A stretch of 64,000 bases of DNA from an uncultured Desulfuromonadales bacterium. Lineage in GTDB: Bacteria; Desulfobacterota; Desulfuromonadia; Geobacterales; Pseudopelobacteraceae. Below, piece by piece: positions 26,164 to 33,935 of the stretch (within the stretch, counting starts at the first letter, position 1; each line of letters opens with the position of its first letter). The DNA is taken from positions 1 through 64,000 of the forward strand of contig CAIPTY010000085.1 of assembly GCA_903868145.1 (NCBI GenBank), given 5' to 3'. Below the pieces are notes generated by a model, which was given only the letters and a program-made list of their open reading frames with translations, searched no databases and was not told the DNA's origin. The position numbers and the translations under genes were made by a program.

Positions 26164-26970
26164 ATGACCGGCCAGGAAGAAAAAACATCGCCGCCACGCA
26201 AGCGGCTCTTCATCTCTCTTATGGGGATTACCTGCCTGATTCTGGTGGGGCTGATCTTCATGGCCTGGTGGGTTCCCAATCGGGGCCTGGCAAACATCCA
26301 TCCCGGCTTGCCCCATATCGTCGGCATCATCATGGCCGTACTATCCGGGGCTGCCATCCTGGGAACCGGCCTGCTGGTGCTTACCACGGCCCTGGGCAAG
26401 GACATCTTTTTCACCCGTTTCATGCGCCTGGTGGTGATAAAGTTTCTGCTGCCGGTGATCGAATTTGTCGGGCGTGTAATGGGACTCGACAAGGACGGTA
26501 TTCGCCAGTCTTTCATCGCAATGAACAACAGTCTGGTGATCTCCCAGCGTCAGAAGGTCAGACCGGACCGCGTTCTGGTACTTCTGCCGCACTGCATCCA
26601 ACTGTTCGACTGCGAGATCAAGGTAACCGGCGACATCCACAAGTGCGTCCAGTGCGGTCGCTGCGACATCAAAGGCCTGGTCGGCATCGGCCACAAGTTC
26701 GGAATCGATATCTCCGTTGCCACCGGCGGCACACTGGCCCGCAAGGTTATCGTTGAAAAACGCCCCAAGCTGGTGCTGGCCGTGGCCTGCGAACGCGATC
26801 TGACCTCCGGCATCAAGGACTGCTACCCCCTCCCCGTGATCGGCATCCTCAACGAGCGCCCCTTTGGTCCCTGCTTCAACACCACTGTGGATGTTGCCAA
26901 AATCGACGAGGCCCTGAGCCAGATTCTGTTGATTGAGAATATTCCGGGCACGCCCACGGTAGCAGGCTAG
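26164..26970 (+). CDS. DUF116 membrane protein
   Basis: A 268-residue protein with two N-terminal membrane helices (about 15-37 and 48-72) followed by a cytoplasmic DUF116 domain. Conserved segments include LVLLPHCIQLFDCEIK, the cysteine-rich HKCVQCGRCDIKGL near 160 and LVLAVACERDLTSGIKDCYP. The clustered cysteines could bind a metal or an iron-sulfur centre (inference); the function is unknown. DUF116 genes frequently follow fmt in Geobacter-like genomes, as here (5-base gap), which suggests a link with translation start or folate metabolism but does not prove it. Confidence 0.85.
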   Translation: MTGQEEKTSPPRKRLFISLMGITCLILVGLIFMAWWVPNRGLANIHPGLPHIVGIIMAVLSGAAILGTGLLVLTTALGKDIFFTRFMRLVVIKFLLPVIEFVGRVMGLDKDGIRQSFIAMNNSLVISQRQKVRPDRVLVLLPHCIQLFDCEIKVTGDIHKCVQCGRCDIKGLVGIGHKFGIDISVATGGTLARKVIVEKRPKLVLAVACERDLTSGIKDCYPLPVIGILNERPFGPCFNTTVDVAKIDEALSQILLIENIPGTPTVAG

Positions 26971-26994
26971 CATTCACTGCACCGCTCTATTTTG

Positions 26995-27024
26995 TTGACC
27001 GGACTTGATTCAACGTGCTAGTTT
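26995..27024 (+). promoter_or_regulatory. Possible sigma-70 promoter for the small exported protein
   Basis: TTGACC (26995-27000) is followed after 18 bases by TAGTTT (27019-27024). The -35 matches well and the -10 poorly. It would give a leader of about 35 bases before ATG 27068. Confidence 0.3.
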
Positions 27025-27067
27025 TCTCACACGTCGGCACCAACATCTCAACTGAAGGAGTATCGCA

Positions 27068-27373
27068 ATGAAAACAAAAAGTTTGCTCGTGCTGCTTGTT
27101 GCTTTTGTCCTGGGTTTTTCCGCCTTGTCATTTGCCGAAGGATACGGCATCCATCAGAGGGTTATACATGCGCATGACCGTATTGAAAGAGGTGTGAGAT
27201 CCGGGGCGCTGACACGGGAAGAAGCCCATCGACTGAGGAGTGAACTGAACAGCGTGCGGGATGATGAAGCGCGGATGAGATCAGACGGGAGGCTCACTCC
27301 CCGCGAGAGACAACGGCTTGAAGCGGAACTGGATCGTCTGGAAAGGCACATCTCCCGTGCCAAGCGTAATTGA
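27068..27373 (+). CDS. Small exported helical protein
   Basis: A 101-residue protein with a clear signal peptide (MKTKSLLVLLVAFVLGFSALSFA, cleavage probably before EGYG). The mature part is highly charged and helical, rich in Arg and Glu (RIERGVRSGALTREEAHRLRSEL ... RERQRLEAELDRLERHI), with two related helical hairpins that resemble the repeated helices of small periplasmic stress proteins. No family is assigned. A GAAGGAG site precedes the ATG, and an intrinsic terminator follows at 27457, so it is probably monocistronic. Confidence 0.8.
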   Translation: MKTKSLLVLLVAFVLGFSALSFAEGYGIHQRVIHAHDRIERGVRSGALTREEAHRLRSELNSVRDDEARMRSDGRLTPRERQRLEAELDRLERHISRAKRN

Positions 27374-27456
27374 TTGGTAGTAACTGGTACTACGGAGGAT
27401 TAATTACTCAAAACTTCACTTTTTCGAAGAGACCTCACATCACATGCGATTTGACG

Positions 27457-27482
27457 AAGGCACCCTTGGCGGGGTGCCTTTT
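27457..27482 (+). terminator. Intrinsic terminator after the small exported protein
   Basis: AAGGCACCC (27457-27465) pairs perfectly with GGGTGCCTT (27472-27480) across a 6-base loop, followed by a short T-run. It lies between the convergent gene at 27068 and the selenoprotein candidate at 27524. Confidence 0.8.
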
Positions 27483-27523
27483 GTCATTATGCGTAAAGGA
27501 TCATTCCAAGTCCGTAGCGTATC

Positions 27524-27772
27524 TCACTCAACCTCATCCAGCATGGCAAAGGCAAAGTTCTTGGCACGCCCCGACGGCGCGATGATGCCGTAGGCAATCG
27601 CCTCGCGCAGTTCCGCTTTCGTTGCCCCTGCCTCCTTCGCGACCGCGAAGTGCTTCTTCAGTCAGGTGGGGCAGCCCACGGCAATGGCGCACCCGACCCG
27701 GATCAGCTCGCGGGTTCTGGTGTCCAGCACCTCTTCATACTCATAGTCCAGAATCTGCTTGCGAATTTTCAT
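27524..27772 (-). CDS. Probable selenoprotein: AhpD/carboxymuconolactone decarboxylase-like with CxxU motif
   Basis: The minus strand reads 82 codons from ATG 27772 to TGA 27524, interrupted only by an in-frame TGA at 27664-27662 (codon 37). The context is AIAVGCPT-TGA-LKKHFAVAKEAG: the UGA replaces the second cysteine of the family's CxxC redox motif, giving C34-P-T-U37. The downstream half is intact (ATKAELREAIAYGIIAPSG ... FAFAMLDEVE). An RNA hairpin with a GGUC loop lies just 3' of the UGA (separate entry), as expected for a bacterial SECIS. ATG directly follows the glnE stop (TAAATG) and shares its GAGGGAAG ribosome site, so translation is coupled. Related Sec-containing AhpD-like proteins have been described in selenoproteome surveys. 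A nonsense-mutated pseudogene is the alternative. Confidence 0.8.
27635..27650 (-). promoter_or_regulatory. Putative SECIS hairpin
   Basis: On the transcript, CUUCGC pairs with GCGAAG (six perfect base pairs) around a GGUC loop. The loop begins 18 bases after the UGA at 27662 and starts with G, both within the known limits for bacterial selenocysteine insertion elements that bind SelB. Confidence 0.7.
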
Positions 27773-30700
27773 TTATCTTCCCTCTCCGAATATCCGGTCA
27801 TAACAGTCCCTGATTTTGCCGGTCGTCGCCTCATAATCACAGATCAGAACAGCGCCGGGATTTCTCAGTTTTGCATCATACCCGAGCCTCAGGGCAAGTT
27901 TGTTCATGTAGCTCGTCGGCCCGGTTAGATCATTGACCGAATAATCGTGGATGATTCGCAGGCGGTTTTCCAGTTTACGCAGGAATTTGTACCCGCTCAA
28001 CATGGCATCGGCGCATGATTCGGGCACAAGCCCCAGCGTTCCTATCTCCTTGAGTGCAATAATGGTGCTGGTGGTGCGCAGCTCCGGGTGGCGGCAGCCA
28101 TTCCTGAGCTGGAGGTACTGCACGGCAAACTCCACATCCACCATGCCGCCCCGCCCGGATTTTATGTTGTAGCTGTCGGCGGTTTCCCTGGCCAGCTCAT
28201 CTTCCATACGCTTCCGCAGGCGTCGAATCTCACGACGGCCATCATCGTCGATGGTAGACCCGTAGACCGCCTGCCTGATAACATCTCCCAGCTGGCTGGC
28301 CAGCAGATCGTTCCCAAGCACCACCCGCGCCTTGGTCAGAGCCTGTCGTTCCCAGATCTGAGCCTCCTTGCGGTGATAATCAAGAAAGGACTGTAGCGAC
28401 GTCACAAGCGGCCCTGCATTCCCGGAGGGGCGCAGTCGGGTATCGATCTTGTAGACGTAACCCTCACGGGTCTGCATGGTCAGGATCGAGATTATCTTCT
28501 GTGCCAGTTTGGCAAAATATTCATGGTTTGATATCTGTTTTTCACCATCCGTGTTTCCCTGATGGTCATAGACGAAGATTATGTCCAGATCGGAGTGGTA
28601 ATTGAGATCGCCCCCCCCCATTTTACCCATGCCGATAACCGCCAGGCTGGCCTCACTGCTTCTGCCATCCAGCGTGAACTGTGGCTTTCCAAAGCGGGAC
28701 AGATCCTGGACTGCCAGCCGGTAGGCGGCTTCGAGACATGCCTCACTCACCAGGGTCAACTGGCTGGTTACCTCACTCTGTCCCAGTTGTCCGTGAATAT
28801 CGTTCATGCCTATGCGCAGAAACTCCTCATTGCGATAGCGTCGCAGAACATCCAACTGGTCTTCAAAGTGATCACACTGATCCAGCAGAGTGGTCAGATC
28901 CGCAGCCATGTCATCCTTCTGCTTCACCGTGGAGACATGACTGCGGGCCACCATGCTGTCAAGCAGTTCCGGGTGTCCGATCAGGATTTTTGAGAGAAAC
29001 TCCGACATGCCGAAGAGCGATACCAGCAGTTTCATGGTCTCGCCGTTTTCTGCCAGCAGGGCATAATAGGATGAGCGCGTTCCGATGACTGACAGAAAGC
29101 GCTCCAGATTGGTGAGCGCCATGTCCGGGTCGGGCGAGGCGAAAATTTCCTGAAGCAGCAGGGGAGAAATTTTTTCCAGCAATCTCCGGCTGCGTTCGGT
29201 CAGCTTGCCCTTCTCCGGCCCGTTCCGAAGCGACTGCAGGTTCTGGTAGGCTCGCTCCACGTCCTCGAATCGCCGCTCGGCCAGCATGTCCTTGACCAGG
29301 TCAGCATCTGCCTTGTGATCGAGAAAAAAGAGTACCGTGGGGTCTGTCGCCTCACGCAGGGTGGTATCGCGGGTATGAAAAAGGTTCCCATAAATTGCGG
29401 AGACATTGCCCCGGTGCCCTTCCAGCACCTCCCGGAAGCGTTCCAGCCCGTTGAGACGGAGAAAACCGCTGCGGCGAGCCAGAGCCAGAAGCTCTTCGTC
29501 CCGGATTGGCAGATTGTGCGTCTGCCGCTCCTGCACCACCTGAATCCGATGTTCCACCGTACGCAGAAACCGGTAGGCATCACTGAGTTTGAGATGGTCT
29601 TCCTCCGTAATCAGGTGAGCCGCGAGCAGTGCTGTCAGGGCTTTGAGAGAGTTGCGCTCCCGCAGTTTCGGATTTTTACCGGCATATACGAGCTGTAGCG
29701 CCTGAATGAAAAACTCGATTTCACGGATACCGCCGCGTCCCAGTTTAAGATTGGTCTCACCCTCCATGGAACGGGTCAGGGAGGCATCAATTTTCTGTTT
29801 CATGTTTTTCATATCCTCGATCAGGTTGTAATCGAGATATTTGCGGTAGACAAACGGCTGCAGCATCTTCAGAAACTGTTCACCAAGGTCGAGGGAACCG
29901 GCAACCGGTCGCGCCTTGAGCATGGCCGTGCGCTCCCAGGATTGCCCCCACGACTCATAGTAGATCTCGGCCGAGTGGACCGAGATGGCCATGTCGCCGG
30001 ATTTACCTTCCGGTCTCAGGCCCACATCAACCCGGAATACGAAACCGTCCTCAGTGACCTGAGACAGCGCCTTGCTGATCATTTCTCCCAGTTTGTTGAA
30101 AAATGCGTGCAGGGAGATGACACCTTTCAGGCCGTCCCCACCGTCGGGGATGCCACTGGTTTCACCGTTGTCCGATTCATAAAAATATATGATGTCAATA
30201 TCCGAAGAGAAGTTGAGCTCGTTCCCGCCAAACTTTCCCATACCGATAACGGTCATCTCGGCTTCGCGCGGAACCCCTGCCGACAGAACCATCGGTGCGC
30301 CGTACTCACGGACAAGATTCGCCCGACAAACCTCATACGCAACCTGCAAGGAAGCTGCGGCCAGATTTGAAAGTTCACCGGTGACCTCTTCGAGTGGTGA
30401 AAGACCGTTCAGATCCCGAGCCCCGATCCGCAGTATTTCCTCCCGCTTAAAACAACGCAGCTCCCGGTGCAGGGCGAAGATATCCATAGGTGTCGTTACG
30501 CGGGACCGGAGTTCGGCCAGCATGTCATCGGCAGAACGGGAGATTTCGATGGCATTTTCCAGAAAAATCCGCCGGAATGATGCAGGTGTTTTAAAGATCA
30601 GGTTTACCAGAAATGAAGACGCCCCGCAGACGAGCAGAAACTGGGACAGTCGTTTTTTACGGTGGATGATTTCGGTCAGATCCGCAGGCGGAATAACGAC

Positions 30701-30943
30701 CGCCAGTCGTTCGAAGGTATTGAGCGCCATATCCGGCGCGGGCGTCAGCAGCGAAGAGATAACGATGCGGTGGAGGGTGTCAATCGGAAAAAGCGGCAGG
30801 ATGAGAATTATATTGTCGGCGGATCGGGCTCCGTAGAGATAGCCGCGGGATGCGAGGTAATCCGCCAGATGACGGCTGCGCTCTGCGGTGTCTTCCAGAG
30901 CCATGATACGGATAAAATCCTGGGCGAATCGTTCTACATGCAT
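27773..30943 (-). CDS. glnE: Glutamine synthetase adenylyltransferase/deadenylase
   Basis: A 1056-residue bifunctional enzyme that adds or removes AMP on glutamine synthetase in response to nitrogen status through PII. It contains two nucleotidyltransferase domains with the GMGKxGGxxLNxxSDxDIIFxY motif: the deadenylase copy near residue 235 (GMGKFGGNELNFSSDIDII) and the adenylyltransferase copy near 770 (GMGKMGGGDLNYHSDLDII). Each is followed by its helical GlnE/GlnD domain (for example KLGRGGIREIEFFIQ and KSGRGGMVDVEFAVQ). It is somewhat longer than the enterobacterial protein. The stop is adjacent to the ATG of the selenoprotein candidate (TAAATG), which is unusual company for glnE. Confidence 0.95.
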   Translation of the reverse strand: MHVERFAQDFIRIMALEDTAERSRHLADYLASRGYLYGARSADNIILILPLFPIDTLHRIVISSLLTPAPDMALNTFERLAVVIPPADLTEIIHRKKRLSQFLLVCGASSFLVNLIFKTPASFRRIFLENAIEISRSADDMLAELRSRVTTPMDIFALHRELRCFKREEILRIGARDLNGLSPLEEVTGELSNLAAASLQVAYEVCRANLVREYGAPMVLSAGVPREAEMTVIGMGKFGGNELNFSSDIDIIYFYESDNGETSGIPDGGDGLKGVISLHAFFNKLGEMISKALSQVTEDGFVFRVDVGLRPEGKSGDMAISVHSAEIYYESWGQSWERTAMLKARPVAGSLDLGEQFLKMLQPFVYRKYLDYNLIEDMKNMKQKIDASLTRSMEGETNLKLGRGGIREIEFFIQALQLVYAGKNPKLRERNSLKALTALLAAHLITEEDHLKLSDAYRFLRTVEHRIQVVQERQTHNLPIRDEELLALARRSGFLRLNGLERFREVLEGHRGNVSAIYGNLFHTRDTTLREATDPTVLFFLDHKADADLVKDMLAERRFEDVERAYQNLQSLRNGPEKGKLTERSRRLLEKISPLLLQEIFASPDPDMALTNLERFLSVIGTRSSYYALLAENGETMKLLVSLFGMSEFLSKILIGHPELLDSMVARSHVSTVKQKDDMAADLTTLLDQCDHFEDQLDVLRRYRNEEFLRIGMNDIHGQLGQSEVTSQLTLVSEACLEAAYRLAVQDLSRFGKPQFTLDGRSSEASLAVIGMGKMGGGDLNYHSDLDIIFVYDHQGNTDGEKQISNHEYFAKLAQKIISILTMQTREGYVYKIDTRLRPSGNAGPLVTSLQSFLDYHRKEAQIWERQALTKARVVLGNDLLASQLGDVIRQAVYGSTIDDDGRREIRRLRKRMEDELARETADSYNIKSGRGGMVDVEFAVQYLQLRNGCRHPELRTTSTIIALKEIGTLGLVPESCADAMLSGYKFLRKLENRLRIIHDYSVNDLTGPTSYMNKLALRLGYDAKLRNPGAVLICDYEATTGKIRDCYDRIFGEGR

Positions 30944-31009
30944 AGCGTGAGCGTCCTTGTACTGCTTACGGGCGACGACAGGGCACTGTTGGAGGAAACG
31001 TGGTGGAAA

Positions 31010-32047
31010 TCATCCCGAAATTTTGCGCAGTCCCGAACGATAGTCATCCTTCACAATGCCGTTTTCGGTAATAATAGCGGTAATATACCGGAACGGAGTC
31101 ACATCAAAGGCCGGATTCCGCACACTGACACCTTCAGGGGCGATCCCGATTCCCTTGATATGAGTCACCTCATGCGTGGGGCGTTCCTCTATCGGGATCC
31201 TGCTGCCGTCAGAAAGGGTCAGGTCAAGGGTTGACACGGGGGCCGCCACGTAGAAGGGGATATTGTTTTCCTTTGCCAGCACTGCCACGGAATAGGTGCC
31301 GATCTTGTTGGCGGTATCACCATTGGCCGCGATGCGGTCGGCGCCGACAACGCAGCAGGTTATCTCGCCACGACTCATGAAGAAGCCGGCCATGTTGTCA
31401 GAAATCAGTGTCGTCGGTATCCCCTCCTTCATGAGCTCCCATGTCGTCAGGCGGGCTCCCTGCAGCCAGGGGCGTGTCTCGTCGGCAAAAACCCGGATGT
31501 TCTTGCCGGCCTCATGGGCGGCACGTATCACCCCCAGGGCAGTGCCATATCCGGCCGTGGCCAGGCCGCCGGCATTGCAGTGCGTCAGCACCGTCGCACC
31601 CTCGGGGATCAGCGTTGCACCCCATTTACCGATATTGCGGCAGATGGTCTGATCCTCAACTTCGACACGGATAGCCTCCTTTTTCAGGATCTCCCGGATC
31701 TGGTCCAGTTTTTTATCGCGATTGGCCTCTGCAACGCGCTTCATCCGTTCGATTGCCCAGAACAGGTTGACCGCCGTCGGACGGGTACGGGCCATGACGT
31801 CACAGACGTTTTCCAGTTGGCGGTAGAAGGATTCATGTGTGTCGGCAATGATATCCCGCGCACCCAGGGCAATCCCCATGGCTGCGGCAACCCCGATGGC
31901 AGGAGCCCCCCGGATGACCATGCCGCGAATTGCTTCTGCCACTGACTGGAAATCCGTGTAGGTGTTGTAGATTTCTTCACCGGGCAGGCGGGTCTGGTCG
32001 ATCATGATGACGGTGTTGTCACGCCATTCGATAGTGCGGAAGGACAT
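31010..32047 (-). CDS. mtnA: Methylthioribose-1-phosphate isomerase
   Basis: A 345-residue member of the eIF2B-related family that converts 5-methylthioribose-1-phosphate to methylthioribulose-1-phosphate in methionine salvage. Landmarks: [15 protein letters not shown] near residue 50, [22 protein letters not shown] near 160 with the catalytic cysteine, and [18 protein letters not shown] near 240 with the catalytic aspartate. ATG 32047 follows GGGAG; the frame opens further upstream without a ribosome site. No other methionine-salvage gene is near. It is downstream of the metallo-beta-lactamase gene and 66 bases upstream of glnE on the same strand. Confidence 0.95.
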   Translation of the reverse strand: MSFRTIEWRDNTVIMIDQTRLPGEEIYNTYTDFQSVAEAIRGMVIRGAPAIGVAAAMGIALGARDIIADTHESFYRQLENVCDVMARTRPTAVNLFWAIERMKRVAEANRDKKLDQIREILKKEAIRVEVEDQTICRNIGKWGATLIPEGATVLTHCNAGGLATAGYGTALGVIRAAHEAGKNIRVFADETRPWLQGARLTTWELMKEGIPTTLISDNMAGFFMSRGEITCCVVGADRIAANGDTANKIGTYSVAVLAKENNIPFYVAAPVSTLDLTLSDGSRIPIEERPTHEVTHIKGIGIAPEGVSVRNPAFDVTPFRYITAIITENGIVKDDYRSGLRKISG

Positions 32048-32119
32048 ATCAGGCTCCCTTGGCAGTAAATGAATAAAGGCAGGGTGTTCCTTGTAGCACG
32101 GTGAAGCGGATTCAGGCAA

Positions 32120-33034
32120 TCATTTCTGCTGTTTCCCCTGAGGCTCGATCACAACCCCGTCACCCTCCCGCGCGAGCAGAATTTCAATCTCACCCGCTTC
32201 GGCCGCATGACGGCTTACTGCCTCGGCAAAGACCCTTTCCAGCTCGTCATCGCTGCGGGCAGGCTCGTGGTGGGTGCAGTAGAGAATCCGTGCAGCGGCA
32301 TCTTTGGCGAGCTGGATACTGCTGTCGAAGGTTCCATGCCCCCACCCCTTCCTGGACGGGTACTCTTCCCGGGTATAGGCCGAATCCGCAACGATGACAT
32401 CCACGCCGCGGATGGCGCCGATAATGGATTGTCTCTGGTATTCGATCAATCCCTGATATTCGTCATACCCATCATCACCTGGCTCGTAGATGTTGAAATG
32501 GGGCTCATGGTCACCTGTGAAAAAAATCGAAGTGCCGTTACTGTCGACCCGGTAACCGAGATTAATCACCGGGTGATTGAGCAGGATCGGCGTGACCGTA
32601 GTGGCAGTCCCGATGGAAACGACCTCATTCGGCTGCAGAGCGTGGTATTCAAAATGGCATTTCAATTCGGCCTCACGCACGGGGAAGTAGCTGTACTGCA
32701 TCTGCACATTCATGATGCGTTCAGGCCCCTCACCTGAAATCGGGTCGAACGCACCGTACAGCCTGACGCTGTTTCCCGGAATAAAATTGGGAATAAAAAA
32801 CGGCAGTCCCTGGACATGATCCCAATGGCTGTGGGTATTGAAGATATGAGCTGTCACGGGAAGTTCCCCGAGCAGGGTTTGCGACAGGGGAAAGATGCCG
32901 GTTCCGCCGTCCAGAATAATGAGCTCGCTGGCATCGGTGCGGATCTCGATACAGGTGGTATTGCCGCCATAGCGCATGGTTGCTTCACCGGGAGACGGGA
33001 TTGAACCGCGCACGCCCCAGAATTTCAGCCTCAT
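32120..33034 (-). CDS. Metallo-beta-lactamase-fold hydrolase
   Basis: A 304-residue metallohydrolase of the Lactamase_B_2-like group. It begins MRLKFWGVRGSIPSPG, a start seen in cAMP phosphodiesterase-like and PqqB/RNase Z-like proteins, and carries the di-metal motif NTHSHWDHVQGLPFF near 65-79, with FTGDHEP and CTHHEPARSDDEL supplying further metal ligands. The substrate is not clear; cyclic nucleotides are possible. Its ATG overlaps the stop of the HDOD gene (ATGA), so the two are translationally coupled, which favours a signalling role (inference). Confidence 0.87.
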   Translation of the reverse strand: MRLKFWGVRGSIPSPGEATMRYGGNTTCIEIRTDASELIILDGGTGIFPLSQTLLGELPVTAHIFNTHSHWDHVQGLPFFIPNFIPGNSVRLYGAFDPISGEGPERIMNVQMQYSYFPVREAELKCHFEYHALQPNEVVSIGTATTVTPILLNHPVINLGYRVDSNGTSIFFTGDHEPHFNIYEPGDDGYDEYQGLIEYQRQSIIGAIRGVDVIVADSAYTREEYPSRKGWGHGTFDSSIQLAKDAAARILYCTHHEPARSDDELERVFAEAVSRHAAEAGEIEILLAREGDGVVIEPQGKQQK

Positions 33035-33906
33035 ACCCTGACCTCCCTGCCGACCTGGGCAAAGGCCTGAGCTTCAATTTCCAGCGAGGACAGATCCCCC
33101 AGAGCGGCGATGATATCCGGTAATTCTCCCTCAAATCGCTCCACCAGAGCGGAAGACAGCTCTTCCACGAGCATGGTGCCGCTACTGTCCGGCACAAGCT
33201 GCTTACTGATCTGATCCGCCACAAAAAGGCAGCTTTGCATGGTATTGTCCGGTGAAATATCGCCGTGGTGGTTGCGGATATTGTCGGCGAGAAATGTGGG
33301 AAATTGCCATTTTTCAACCAGCATGCCGCCGACCACGGTGTGATCTGCGCCAATGGTCTGTTGTTCCGCAGTATTCAGCGAGATGGATTGATCAGTGCTG
33401 AGCGCGAGTGCTTCCTTGAAATCTGCGGCAAGAAACTGGGCGAACACCACTTTGCCGAAATCGTGGAGCAAACCGGCAATATAGCAATCTGAGGGATTGG
33501 TCTCGTCCGTGCCGTATTTCTGGCACAAGGTGCGCGCCAGACTTGCGGTGGTCAGGGAGTGGATCAGATAACCCTGAAAATCAAATCCGGCCGCATTCTG
33601 TTGAGGAAGCACCCCGACCGTCGCAAACGACAATGCCATGTTTTTGATAGTATTCAACCCGAGGTAGACCACCGACTGATTGACCGTCGTGATTCTCATG
33701 GGAAAGCTGTAGTACGCGGAATTGAGGATACGCAGGAGTTTCATCGTCATGACCGGATCTTTTTCTATGATCATGACCAGTTCTTTATGCGAGCAGTTGA
33801 TGTCGCGCGTCAGCTCCAGAATCCGTTGCACGCTTTTGGGAAAAGCGGGCATCTTATCCACGGCGGCGGATAATTTCTGCGTAAGTTCTGATGAAATCTC
33901 TGGCAT
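33031..33906 (-). CDS. HDOD-domain signalling protein
   Basis: A 291-residue protein consisting of one HDOD domain: MPAFPKSVQRILELTRD near 18, MKLLRILNSAYYSFPMRITTVNQSVVYLGLNT near 53, GLLHDFGKVVFAQFL near 145 and NIRNHHGDISPD near 205. An HD pair is retained. It overlaps the downstream metallo-hydrolase (ATGA) and lies 29 bases after the CNB-CBS-DUF294 gene, forming a three-gene signalling operon on the minus strand. Confidence 0.87.
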   Translation of the reverse strand: MPEISSELTQKLSAAVDKMPAFPKSVQRILELTRDINCSHKELVMIIEKDPVMTMKLLRILNSAYYSFPMRITTVNQSVVYLGLNTIKNMALSFATVGVLPQQNAAGFDFQGYLIHSLTTASLARTLCQKYGTDETNPSDCYIAGLLHDFGKVVFAQFLAADFKEALALSTDQSISLNTAEQQTIGADHTVVGGMLVEKWQFPTFLADNIRNHHGDISPDNTMQSCLFVADQISKQLVPDSSGTMLVEELSSALVERFEGELPDIIAALGDLSSLEIEAQAFAQVGREVRV

Positions 33907-33935
33907 ATCGTGTGTCCCGCTTACGGAGTGAAGAT

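Noticed and set aside
27662-27664. Reading the TGA as an ordinary stop, making the gene at 27524 a pseudogene
   Set aside because: The UGA sits exactly at a redox Cys position, a SECIS-like hairpin is at the right distance, and the rest of the frame is intact; still the main alternative.
27622-27928. Plus-strand short frames across the selenoprotein candidate and the end of glnE
   Set aside because: They have no ribosome sites and overlap the minus-strand genes whose translations have recognisable motifs.
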